This document shows positions 25,610 to 32,729 of a stretch of DNA of 64,000 nt, in pieces. The stretch covers positions 6,297-70,296 of the forward strand of contig CADEDC010000005.1 in NCBI GenBank assembly GCA_902825985.1, read 5' to 3'. The notes under the pieces are model-generated. The model did no database searches and was not told the DNA's origin. It saw only the letters and a program-made list of their open reading frames with translations. The stretch's first letter is position 1, and each line of letters begins with the position of its first letter. Source of the DNA: an uncultured Acidobacteriota bacterium. Its GTDB lineage: Bacteria; Acidobacteriota; Vicinamibacteria; Vicinamibacterales; CAVVIG01. Position numbers and translations under genes: made by a program.

Positions 25610-27538
25610 CTATCCCCAAATGATGGTGTCGTTGGCGTCGCCGCTACCCCAAACGATTGTGTCGTCGCCATCGGAGCCCCAAACGATGGTGTCGTCGTCC
25701 GACGCCGACCCCCAAACGATGGTGTCATCTCCGTTACTACCCCAAACGATTGTGTCCTCCGACTGACTGCCCCATACGATGGTGTCGCCGGCGGCGTTCA
25801 GTCCCCAGACGATCGTGTCCGCACTGGCGGAACCCCAAACGATCGTGTCGAGGTCGCTTGAACCCCACACAATCGTGTCACTTTCGTTTGAACCCCAAAC
25901 GATGGTGTCATCGAGGCTTGTGCCCCAAACGACCTTGTCCAGGTGATCAGAACTGCCCCAGACGATGGTGTCCGAAGTCGAACTCCCCCAAACGATTGTG
26001 CTGCCCCAGACAATCGTGTCATCGCTGCTAGAGCCCCAGACGATGGTGTCCGAGTTGGAGCCCCAGACAATCGTGGAGCCCAGGATCTGGCCTGATTTCG
26101 CATTCGACTGACCGGCGCCCAGCGCGGCGGTGACTCGGCGCGTTCCCACGGTAGTGAGCCCACTCGCCAGAATCGTTTCACCTGCGATCGTCGTTGGCAC
26201 GCCCGCCGCCCGCGGGCGCGATACCAGGTTCACCGCCGCCAGAGCGTTCAGGCTGCCGGCCCCTGACGCCACCAGACCCGCGTCCGCCATGTACGACGCG
26301 CTGATCTGCAGGGCGGCCCGGATGTCCACCGGCTTGAGGCCGGGGCGACGGTCGAGCATCAGCGCGACCGCGCCGCTCACCACGCCGGCCGACATGCTGC
26401 TGCCGGACAGCTGGATGTAGCCGTCGGCTCCGCTGCCGGTCACGTGCCGCTCGGGCGTCAGCGCGGCGAGCGTCGAACCGTCGGCTTCAGCGGCGACGAT
26501 GTTGCGGCCTGGGGCCACCAGGTCCGGCTTGACCAGCTGGTCGTACATCGTCGGACCCTTGGAGCTGAACTTGGCAATCCGGTCGTCCGAGCGGACCGCG
26601 GTGCCTCGCGTGTCCAGCGCGCCCACGGCGATGACCGCCGGATGATTGGCCGGCGACGTGATGCCGCCAAAAATCGATTTGCCGTCCGCCGTCTGGCCGA
26701 AGTTGCCTGCCGCCGCGACCACCGTGATGCCCGCCTTGACGGCCCGCGCCGCCGCCTGGCCGAGCGGGTCGTCCCTATAGCTCTGAAGTACCGGCGCACC
26801 GAGCGAGAGGTTGATGACGCTGATGTCGAAACGGCGCTGGTTCTCAATCGCCCAGTCAATGGCGTCGATGACGCTGCTCATCCGGCCGACACCGTTGTCG
26901 TCGAGCACGCGCAGGCTGACGATGCGGGCGCCGGCGGCCACGCCACGGTAGTCGGCGGTATCGACCGTCCGGCCGGCCGCGCCGGCGATGAGCGACGCGA
27001 TGTGGGTCCCGTGCCCGTAGCCGTCGGCCCCGTCGCCGCCCGTGAAGTCGACGCTGGCGAGCACGCGATTGCGCAAAGCGTGGTGCCGCCAGTCGACGCC
27101 CGAGTCGATGACGGCGACGACCACGCCGTGGCCGTTCAGCGGCCGGGCGAAGACGCCAGCGCCGTCCCAGACCTGGTCGGCGCCAATGGTTTCCCTCGTC
27201 ACCTCGGCGCTAGCCCGCACGACGACGTCACCCGACAAGTGGTCGACGCTGATGTCGTCGCGCAGCGCCGACAACTGGCCGGCGTTGATGTCGAGCACAG
27301 CGCCATTCTTCAGGTAGCGCTTCACGCGGACCGCGTGTTGGCGCACCAGGCCATCCACGTCGACGCGCGAGCCGTCGACGATGACGTCGATATGCTGGTC
27401 GCCGGCGGACAGCCGAGCCGACAGGTCGCCGCTCAGCCTCGCGTGCCGCTGTGCGCTGACCGGCGTCGCCGCTGCCAGGAGGCCGACTGAGAGCAGAGAA
27501 CTCAGAACCGCGCGGCGCATGAACGACGTGGTTGTCAT
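25610..27538 (-). CDS. secreted S8 subtilisin-like protease with DTIVWG repeat tail
   Basis: 642 residues from ATG 27538 (GGAG six bases upstream); a longer open frame to 27853 is not used because it overlaps the HTH gene. Signal peptide ends ATPVSA at residues 24-29. The S8 catalytic triad is D145 (AVIDSG), H176 (GYGHGTH) and S381 (SGSSMSAG), with oxyanion N279 (AAAGN). Residues ~489-642 are 16 tandem (D)TIVWGS units of 8-12 residues. Repeats of the VVWG/IVWG type occur on S8 proteins of Acidobacteriota, role unknown; surface anchoring, assembly or self-recognition are possible. It follows the HTH gene by 22 bases behind a sigma-54 promoter. Confidence 0.92.
   Translation of the reverse strand: MTTTSFMRRAVLSSLLSVGLLAAATPVSAQRHARLSGDLSARLSAGDQHIDVIVDGSRVDVDGLVRQHAVRVKRYLKNGAVLDINAGQLSALRDDISVDHLSGDVVVRASAEVTRETIGADQVWDGAGVFARPLNGHGVVVAVIDSGVDWRHHALRNRVLASVDFTGGDGADGYGHGTHIASLIAGAAGRTVDTADYRGVAAGARIVSLRVLDDNGVGRMSSVIDAIDWAIENQRRFDISVINLSLGAPVLQSYRDDPLGQAAARAVKAGITVVAAAGNFGQTADGKSIFGGITSPANHPAVIAVGALDTRGTAVRSDDRIAKFSSKGPTMYDQLVKPDLVAPGRNIVAAEADGSTLAALTPERHVTGSGADGYIQLSGSSMSAGVVSGAVALMLDRRPGLKPVDIRAALQISASYMADAGLVASGAGSLNALAAVNLVSRPRAAGVPTTIAGETILASGLTTVGTRRVTAALGAGQSNAKSGQILGSTIVWGSNSDTIVWGSSSDDTIVWGSTIVWGSSTSDTIVWGSSDHLDKVVWGTSLDDTIVWGSNESDTIVWGSSDLDTIVWGSASADTIVWGLNAAGDTIVWGSQSEDTIVWGSNGDDTIVWGSASDDDTIVWGSDGDDTIVWGSGDANDTIIWG
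25613..26076 (-). repeat. tandem repeat encoding 16 (D)TIVWG units
   Basis: On the plus strand CCCCA(A/G)AC(G/A)AT(N)GTGTC recurs every 24-36 bases, in frame with the protease. Variation falls in the spacer residues (SNS, SSSD, SSDHLD, LNAAG, SGDAN), while IVWG is nearly invariant; one unit is KVVWG and the last in-frame is TIIWG. Confidence 0.9.
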
Positions 27539-27560
27539 GGTGTGCTCCGAATCCTGTGAT

Positions 27561-27821
27561 CTAGGCGTTGGAAGAACCGCGCTGGTGCAGGCTGACGACT
27601 GCCGGTCGCCAGGCGGCGAGGGCGCCTGGTTGCTGCATCGACCCGAGCAGGACCCGCTGCGATCCACCAGGGGTGCGGATGGTCTGCAGGCGTCCATCGC
27701 GAATCCGGTTGTAGATGGTCCGCCGCGAGACACCGAGCAACATCGCGGCGTCATCCAGCGACACGCTGCGACCGATACGAGGCTCAGTTGTGACCGGCGA
27801 CTGCGATTGGGTGCCCGACAT
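27561..27821 (-). CDS. small excisionase-type HTH DNA-binding protein
   Basis: 86 residues. ATG 27821 is chosen because GGAGGA lies 6 bases upstream; an in-frame start at 27899 would place the sigma-54 promoter inside the gene. A single winged-helix domain fills most of the protein (SLDDAAMLLGVSRRTIYNRI, then DGRLQTIRTPGGSQRVLLGSM). It is a clear paralogue of the HTH at 20374 (shared GVSRRT, YxRxRxGRLQ and GGSxR). First gene of the operon with the protease, starting ~18 bases after the predicted sigma-54 transcription start. Confidence 0.8.
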   Translation of the reverse strand: MSGTQSQSPVTTEPRIGRSVSLDDAAMLLGVSRRTIYNRIRDGRLQTIRTPGGSQRVLLGSMQQPGALAAWRPAVVSLHQRGSSNA

Positions 27822-27849
27822 TCGGTTCCTCCGATGCCCATCCATAAGC

Positions 27850-27864
27850 GCACGGTCGGTGCCA
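27850..27864 (-). promoter_or_regulatory. sigma-54 (-24/-12) promoter of HTH-protease operon
   Basis: On the minus strand TGGCAC-CGACC-GTGC, with GG-N10-GC spacing exact. Transcription start expected near 27839, leaving a short leader with the GGAGGA SD before ATG 27821. Same -12 variant (GTGC) as the element at 20346. Confidence 0.75.
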
Positions 27865-27962
27865 GCCAGAGCGGGCTGCGAATATCTGGTGTAACTCATT
27901 GGATTCAGGTATGTTGCTGCTGCTGTAACAACCGAAAGTCTGCCTGGGGCAGGAAGTCATGA

Positions 27963-27978
27963 GGCCAAGAAGTTGGCC
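27963..27978. promoter_or_regulatory. palindrome C (candidate enhancer), GGCCAA-GAAG-TTGGCC
   Basis: Perfect 6+6 inverted repeat with a 4-base spacer, about 100 bases upstream of the sigma-54 promoter at 27850-27864, a normal distance for an enhancer bound by a Fis-type activator. Confidence 0.6.
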
Positions 27979-28061
27979 AGTCTCCGATCGTGAAGTCAAC
28001 GGCTGGGGTACATTTGCACAGGAAATGGCCCAGTCTAGGGAATTTGCACGGGTTCTTGAGT

Positions 28062-28077
28062 GGCCAATTTTTTGGCC
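28062..28077. promoter_or_regulatory. palindrome D, GGCCAA-TTTT-TTGGCC
   Basis: Second perfect copy of the element, ~200 bases upstream of the HTH-protease promoter and 26 bases upstream of the divergent ABC substrate-binding gene; it may serve either side. Confidence 0.6.
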
Positions 28078-28102
28078 TGCCGGCTAGTTTTTGGTCTGAC
28101 AG

Positions 28103-29848
28103 ATGCGTCGTCCACTGTCATATCTGGTTGTCGTGCTGGCCGCCCTCTCCCTGGGGGCAGGGTGCCGGCCGGCTGATCGTCCGCCCGCGGAGCGCTCCAG
28201 CGCCGAATCGGCGAGCGGCGCCGGGACCCCGTCCCGCGGCGGGCAGATCGTCATCGCTGTCCGCACCGAGCCGCAGACGTTCAACCGCTTCACCCGTCGT
28301 GACGCGGCGACCGACCTCATTTCCACCCTGATCAACGCCAAACTCACCCGTATCAACCGGCTCACCCAGGACGTCGAACCGTGGCTCGCCGAACGCTGGA
28401 CCCGCGCCGAGGACGGCCGCCACTACACGCTCACGCTGCGCGACGGCGTCCGGTTCTCCGACGGCCATCCGTTCACCGCCGACGATGTCTTGTTCAGTCT
28501 CGAGGCCCTGTACGACGCGCGGTCCGACAACGTCCTCGCGGAAGCGATGAAGATTGGCGGGAAACCGCTGAAGGCCACGGCCCCGGACGTGCGGACCGTC
28601 GTCCTCGAGTTCCCGGAACCCTTTGCCCCAGGCCTTCGGCTGCTCGACAACCTGCCGATCATTCCGAAGCACAAGCTCGAACCGGCGCTGCGCGCCGGCA
28701 CCTTCGCGGCGGCGTGGGGGGTGGGGACGCCGGTGGCGGAGATCGCCGGCCTCGGACCGTTTGTCCTGGCCGCCTACGTCCCTGGGCAGCGCACCGAGCT
28801 CGTACGCAACCGTCACTACTTCCGTACCGACGAACGCGGCACAGCGTTGCCTTACCTCGACCGCATCGTGGTCGAGATCGTGCCGGACCAGAATGGCGAA
28901 CTGCTCCGCCTCGAAGCAGGTGAGCTCGACCTGACGTTCTCGGAGATCCGGCCCGACGACTACGCACCGCTCAGACGTGCCGCTGACGCCGGCCGGGTCC
29001 GGCTGTACGACCTTGGCGTCGGACTCGATGCCGACAGCTTCTGGATCAACTTGAAGCCGGGGGCGTTTGCCGGTGATCCGCGCTCCGCGTGGCTGCAACG
29101 CGACGAGCTGCGCCGCGCCATCTCGCTGGCCGTGAACCGGCAGCAGTTCGCCGATACCGTCTACCTCGGGGCTGCGGTTCCGGTGTTCGGCCCGATTACA
29201 CCGGCCAATCGGAAGTGGTGGTCGCCCGCGGTGCCGCAGACGCCGCACGACCCGGCGCAGGCGCGACAGCTGCTGGCGTCGCTTGGCCTGACGGATCGAA
29301 ATGGCGACGGCACGCTTGAAGACGCGCGCGGCACCGCCGTCCGCTTCACGCTGATGACCCAGAAGGGGCGCACGTTGATGGAACGTGCCGCCGCCGTCAT
29401 CCGCGATGAGCTCGCGAAGATCGGCGTGATTGTCGACGTGGTCCTGCTCGAGGGCGCCGACCTGATCCAGCGCTTCGTCTCGGGTCGCGGCTACGACGCG
29501 GTCTATTTCAGCGTGCTGACGACCGATACGGATCCGGCGGTGAGTCAGGACTACTGGCTCAGCCGCGGTTCGGGTCACGTCTGGAACCTGCAGCAGCCGA
29601 CCCCGGCGACCCAGTGGGAGCGTCAGATCGACCTGCTCATGGACGAGCAGATGCACACCGCCGACGAGGCGCGCCGCCAGGCGCTGTTCGAGGAGGTCCA
29701 GCGCATCTTCAGCGAGCACCTGCCGGTCGTGCACTTCGCCGCGCCGCGCGTGTACGTCGTTGCGTCCTCGCACGTCACGCACATCACGCCGGCGATCTCC
29801 CGCCCCCAGGTGCTCTGGGCACCGGATATCATCGCCGTCAGGCCGTAA
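28103..29848 (+). CDS. peptide/nickel-type ABC substrate-binding lipoprotein
   Basis: 581 residues, SBP_bac_5 family. Lipoprotein signal LAALSLGAGC, linker, then the family hallmarks: LTRINRLTQDVEPWLAERW, YTLTLRDGVRFSDGHPFTADDV and NRQQFADTVYLG. It binds oligopeptides (or related ligands) in the periplasm for the permeases encoded next. GTG of the first permease follows its TAA after one base. It is first in a five-gene operon. Confidence 0.92.
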   Translation: MRRPLSYLVVVLAALSLGAGCRPADRPPAERSSAESASGAGTPSRGGQIVIAVRTEPQTFNRFTRRDAATDLISTLINAKLTRINRLTQDVEPWLAERWTRAEDGRHYTLTLRDGVRFSDGHPFTADDVLFSLEALYDARSDNVLAEAMKIGGKPLKATAPDVRTVVLEFPEPFAPGLRLLDNLPIIPKHKLEPALRAGTFAAAWGVGTPVAEIAGLGPFVLAAYVPGQRTELVRNRHYFRTDERGTALPYLDRIVVEIVPDQNGELLRLEAGELDLTFSEIRPDDYAPLRRAADAGRVRLYDLGVGLDADSFWINLKPGAFAGDPRSAWLQRDELRRAISLAVNRQQFADTVYLGAAVPVFGPITPANRKWWSPAVPQTPHDPAQARQLLASLGLTDRNGDGTLEDARGTAVRFTLMTQKGRTLMERAAAVIRDELAKIGVIVDVVLLEGADLIQRFVSGRGYDAVYFSVLTTDTDPAVSQDYWLSRGSGHVWNLQQPTPATQWERQIDLLMDEQMHTADEARRQALFEEVQRIFSEHLPVVHFAAPRVYVVASSHVTHITPAISRPQVLWAPDIIAVRP

Positions 29849-29849
29849 C

Positions 29850-30797
29850 GTGCTGTCGTACCTCCTGCGGCGGTGTGCCACCGCCATCCTGCTCGTCTTC
29901 GTCGTGGCCTCTCTGTCCCTGGTGCTGGCACGCCTGGCGCCTGGCGACTACGCCACGGCCTCGCTGGGCGTCGGCGCCCGACCGGAGGCGGTCGCCGCAG
30001 CTCGCGCACGCTACGGACTCGATCGGCCGGTGGCCTCGCAGTATCGCGAATGGATCGGACGCGCCCTTCGCTTCGACTTCGGCCGTTCGTTTGCCTATGA
30101 CCGGCCGGTGCGTGAGCTGATTGCCGAACGGGCCGGGAACACGGCGCTGCTGGCGCTGGTGGCACTGGTGCTGGCCAGCGGCCTCGGCCTGCCGCTGGGG
30201 GTCATCACCGGCGCCCGGCGCGGCGGCGCCCTCTCCGCCACGATCCGGACGGCTTCGGTGGCGCTGCTGTCGATGCCGCCGCTGCTCACGTCGCTGCTGC
30301 TGGTGTTCATCGCCGCGCGCACCGGCTGGCTGCCGATTGGCGGGATGCGGTCGCTGGGGCCGGCGGGCGGCGGAGTCCTGGACCTCGCCGTGCACATGGT
30401 CGTGCCGGTGCTGGCGATTGCGCTGCCCATGGCCGCCTTCCTCGAGCGGCTCCAGTCACAGGCGATGGCCGACGTCGTGACGCAGCCGTTCGTTGTCGCG
30501 GCGCTGGCGCGCGGCGTCCCGCGCGCCCGGGCGATCTGGCGCCACGCGTTCGCGGTCGCGCTCAAACCGGTGGCAGCGATGTACGGCGTGATTGTCGGCA
30601 CCGTGCTGAGCGGCTCGTTCGCGGTCGAGATCGTCACCGCCTGGCCGGGACTGGGCCGCCTCATGCTCGACGCGCTGCGCGCCCGGGACGTCTACCTCGT
30701 GGCCGGCTGTGCCGCGACCGGTGCAGTGATGCTGGCCGTCGGCACGCTGGCCGCCGACGTGGCGTCCGCAACCCTGGATCCGAGAGTGCGGGAATGA
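29850..30797 (+). CDS. ABC transporter permease, DppB type
   Basis: 315 residues from GTG 29850, one base after the preceding stop. Six membrane segments; N-terminal LRRCATAILLVFVVASLSLVLARLAPGD and the EAA-loop-like segment VAALARGVPRARAIWRHAF that contacts an ATPase. Forms the inner-membrane channel with the DppC-type partner, whose start overlaps this stop by ATGA. No ATPase gene is present in the operon. Confidence 0.92.
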   Translation: MLSYLLRRCATAILLVFVVASLSLVLARLAPGDYATASLGVGARPEAVAAARARYGLDRPVASQYREWIGRALRFDFGRSFAYDRPVRELIAERAGNTALLALVALVLASGLGLPLGVITGARRGGALSATIRTASVALLSMPPLLTSLLLVFIAARTGWLPIGGMRSLGPAGGGVLDLAVHMVVPVLAIALPMAAFLERLQSQAMADVVTQPFVVAALARGVPRARAIWRHAFAVALKPVAAMYGVIVGTVLSGSFAVEIVTAWPGLGRLMLDALRARDVYLVAGCAATGAVMLAVGTLAADVASATLDPRVRE

Positions 30798-31804
30798 CCA
30801 CGGCGGGGGATGCGCGCGTTCGCCGGTCGTCCGCCTCGCGGTTCCCGCTCGCCGTGCTGAGCGTGATTCTCCTGCTCGTCGCGCTCGCGCCGGTCATGGC
30901 GCCAAACCCGCCGACGCAGACGTTCCCGACGCTGCTGAACGCGCCGCCGACGACGATCTACCTGCGCGATGGCTCGGGGGCGTGGCGTCCACCCTTCATC
31001 TACCCGTGGAAGCGGCTCAGTCAGCTCGAGCAGACCTACGAGGAGGACCGCGACCGGCCGATCGGATTGCGCTGGGCGGCCGGCGGCCATGTGCTGCAGT
31101 CGGCCGATCCGGATGTGGCGCCGTTGCTGCTGCTGGGCACCGATGGGTTCGGCCGTGACGTGTTCAGCCGCACGCTCGTCGGTGGTCGGTTGTCGCTCGG
31201 TATCGCGGTCCTCGCGTCGCTCGGCGCCCTGTTCATCGGCATCCTCGCCGGCGGCGTCGCCGGATACCGCGGCGGGCTGATCGACGACGTCATCATGCGC
31301 GCCGCGGACATGGTCCTCGTCCTGCCCACCATCTACGTCGTCATGGTGCTGCGGGCCGCGCTGCCCCTGGTGATGTCGTCGACCCAAATCTTCGCACTCC
31401 TCACCCTGCTGTTCGCGATCGTCGGTGCGCCGATCGTCGCGCGCACGGTCCGTGACGTCGTGCGGACCGAGCGCGCCCTCGACTATGCGTCGGCGGCCGC
31501 CTCGCTTGGTGCGACGCCCACCCGCGTGCTGTTCTGCCACCTGCTGCCTGCGGCCACCGGCATCGTCCTCATCGAGATGATGACGTTGGTTCCCGGTTTC
31601 GTCGTGGCTGAAGCGACGCTGTCGTATGTCGGTTTCGGATTCCCCGAGAGCGTGCCGACATGGGGCACGATGCTGCACGAGGCGTCGAACGTGCGCGCCC
31701 TGGCCGATTTCCCGTGGCTCTTCGCGCCGGCCCTGGCCATCTTCCTGGTCGTGCTCGGCGTCAACGGCGCCGTCCGCACGCAGCATCGCGGCCTGCTGAC
31801 CTGA
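30794..31804 (+). CDS. ABC transporter permease, DppC type
   Basis: 336 residues. N-terminal transmembrane helix, a periplasmic insertion of ~100 residues (YPWKRLSQLEQTYEEDRDRP) longer than in DppC of Escherichia coli, GTDGFGRDVFSRTLVGGRLSL typical of the family, and the coupling motif ASAAASLGATPTRVLFCHLLP. Overlaps the upstream permease by 4 bases. Confidence 0.92.
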   Translation: MTTAGDARVRRSSASRFPLAVLSVILLLVALAPVMAPNPPTQTFPTLLNAPPTTIYLRDGSGAWRPPFIYPWKRLSQLEQTYEEDRDRPIGLRWAAGGHVLQSADPDVAPLLLLGTDGFGRDVFSRTLVGGRLSLGIAVLASLGALFIGILAGGVAGYRGGLIDDVIMRAADMVLVLPTIYVVMVLRAALPLVMSSTQIFALLTLLFAIVGAPIVARTVRDVVRTERALDYASAAASLGATPTRVLFCHLLPAATGIVLIEMMTLVPGFVVAEATLSYVGFGFPESVPTWGTMLHEASNVRALADFPWLFAPALAIFLVVLGVNGAVRTQHRGLLT

Positions 31805-31813
31805 GCGATTAGA

Positions 31814-32710
31814 ATGGACGGAGTGTCACTCTTAGCCGGCGTCTATGCACCTGTTCCCACTCCCTTCACGACCCGGGACACATTCGACACGGAGCGGTTC
31901 GACGCCGCGCTGGCACGCTGGGTGGCCTCGCCGCTCGCCGGTTTCGTGGTGCTCGGCTCGAATGGCGAAGCGCCCTACCTCGACGAGGACGAAAGCGATC
32001 GCGTGATCGCCGCGGCGCGTGCGGCGATTCCCGCCGGCCGCCCGCTCATTGTCGGGACGGGCCGCGAGTCGACGCGCGCAACGATTGCTGCGACGAAGCG
32101 CGCGGCGGCGTTGGGCGCCGACGTGGCGATCGTCCGGACGCCGGGCTTCTTCAAGCTGCAGATGTCGACGGCGGCCTTCGTGCAGCACTACACTGCGGTC
32201 GCCGACGCGTCGCCGGTGCCCGTGCTGCTCTACAACTTCACTGCCGTGACCGGCGTGAACCTCGCAGCCGAGGCGGTGGCGGCGCTGGCGACGCACCCCA
32301 ACGTGGCGGGCATCAAGGAGTCGGGCGGCGACACGGCGCAGATCGCCGATTTCGTCGCCGCCGGCGGTCCGGCGTTCACGGTGCTGGCCGGCTCGGCGAC
32401 CTCGTTCTACGCCGCGCTGTGCGTCGGCGCGCGCGGCGGCATCCTGGCGCTGTCGTGCGTGCTGCCCGAGGCGTGCGTGCAACTGTTCGATCTGGTCCAG
32501 CGCGGCGCGCACGACGACGCGCGCGTGCTGCAGCGTCGGCTGGTTCCGCTCTCCCGGCTGCTCGGGAACCGCTTCGGCGTCCCTGGACTCAAAGCGGCGC
32601 TGCGGCTCGTCGGCTGCGACGTCGGCGAGCCGCGTCCGCCGCTGCGTCCCCTCGATGCGGACGGCCGTGCGGCGATCGAGGCCGCCCTGCACGCCATCCA
32701 GGCGCCGTGA
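31814..32710 (+). CDS. DapA-superfamily aldolase, 4-hydroxy-2-oxoglutarate aldolase-like
   Basis: 298-residue TIM-barrel class I aldolase. Schiff-base lysine K168 in GIKESGGD and tyrosine Y140 in LLYNF match the superfamily. Compared from memory with human HOGA1, it shares GFVVxGSNGExP, TGxxL, HPNxxGxKxSGGD, FxVLAGSA and RFGxPGLK, closer than to DapA. HOGA1 splits 4-hydroxy-2-oxoglutarate to pyruvate and glyoxylate. The next gene is an alanine-glyoxylate-aminotransferase homologue, supporting that reaction; other 2-keto-acid aldol chemistry remains possible. Nine bases after the permease stop, same operon. Confidence 0.85.
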   Translation: MDGVSLLAGVYAPVPTPFTTRDTFDTERFDAALARWVASPLAGFVVLGSNGEAPYLDEDESDRVIAAARAAIPAGRPLIVGTGRESTRATIAATKRAAALGADVAIVRTPGFFKLQMSTAAFVQHYTAVADASPVPVLLYNFTAVTGVNLAAEAVAALATHPNVAGIKESGGDTAQIADFVAAGGPAFTVLAGSATSFYAALCVGARGGILALSCVLPEACVQLFDLVQRGAHDDARVLQRRLVPLSRLLGNRFGVPGLKAALRLVGCDVGEPRPPLRPLDADGRAAIEAALHAIQAP

Positions 32711-32729
32711 TCCTTCACGTGGAGATACC

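Noticed and set aside
25610-26080. Regular 24-36 base repeats, first suspected as a CRISPR array or short tandem array
   Set aside because: Repeats keep one reading frame with the S8 protease and encode TIVWG; spacers are codons, not unique 30-mers, and no cas genes lie nearby.
28007-28021. TGGGGTACATTTGCA as a sigma-54 promoter for the ABC operon
   Set aside because: GG to GC spacing is 9, not 10, bases, and the -24 half is poor.
27963-28077. TGGCCA-N5-TTGG in palindromes C and D as -24/-12 promoters
   Set aside because: The -12 half is GG not GC; perfect inverted symmetry fits a protein-binding palindrome better.
28118-29887. 589-codon frame antisense to the ABC substrate-binding gene
   Set aside because: The plus strand encodes a clear SBP_bac_5 protein with lipobox; the antisense product has no domain.
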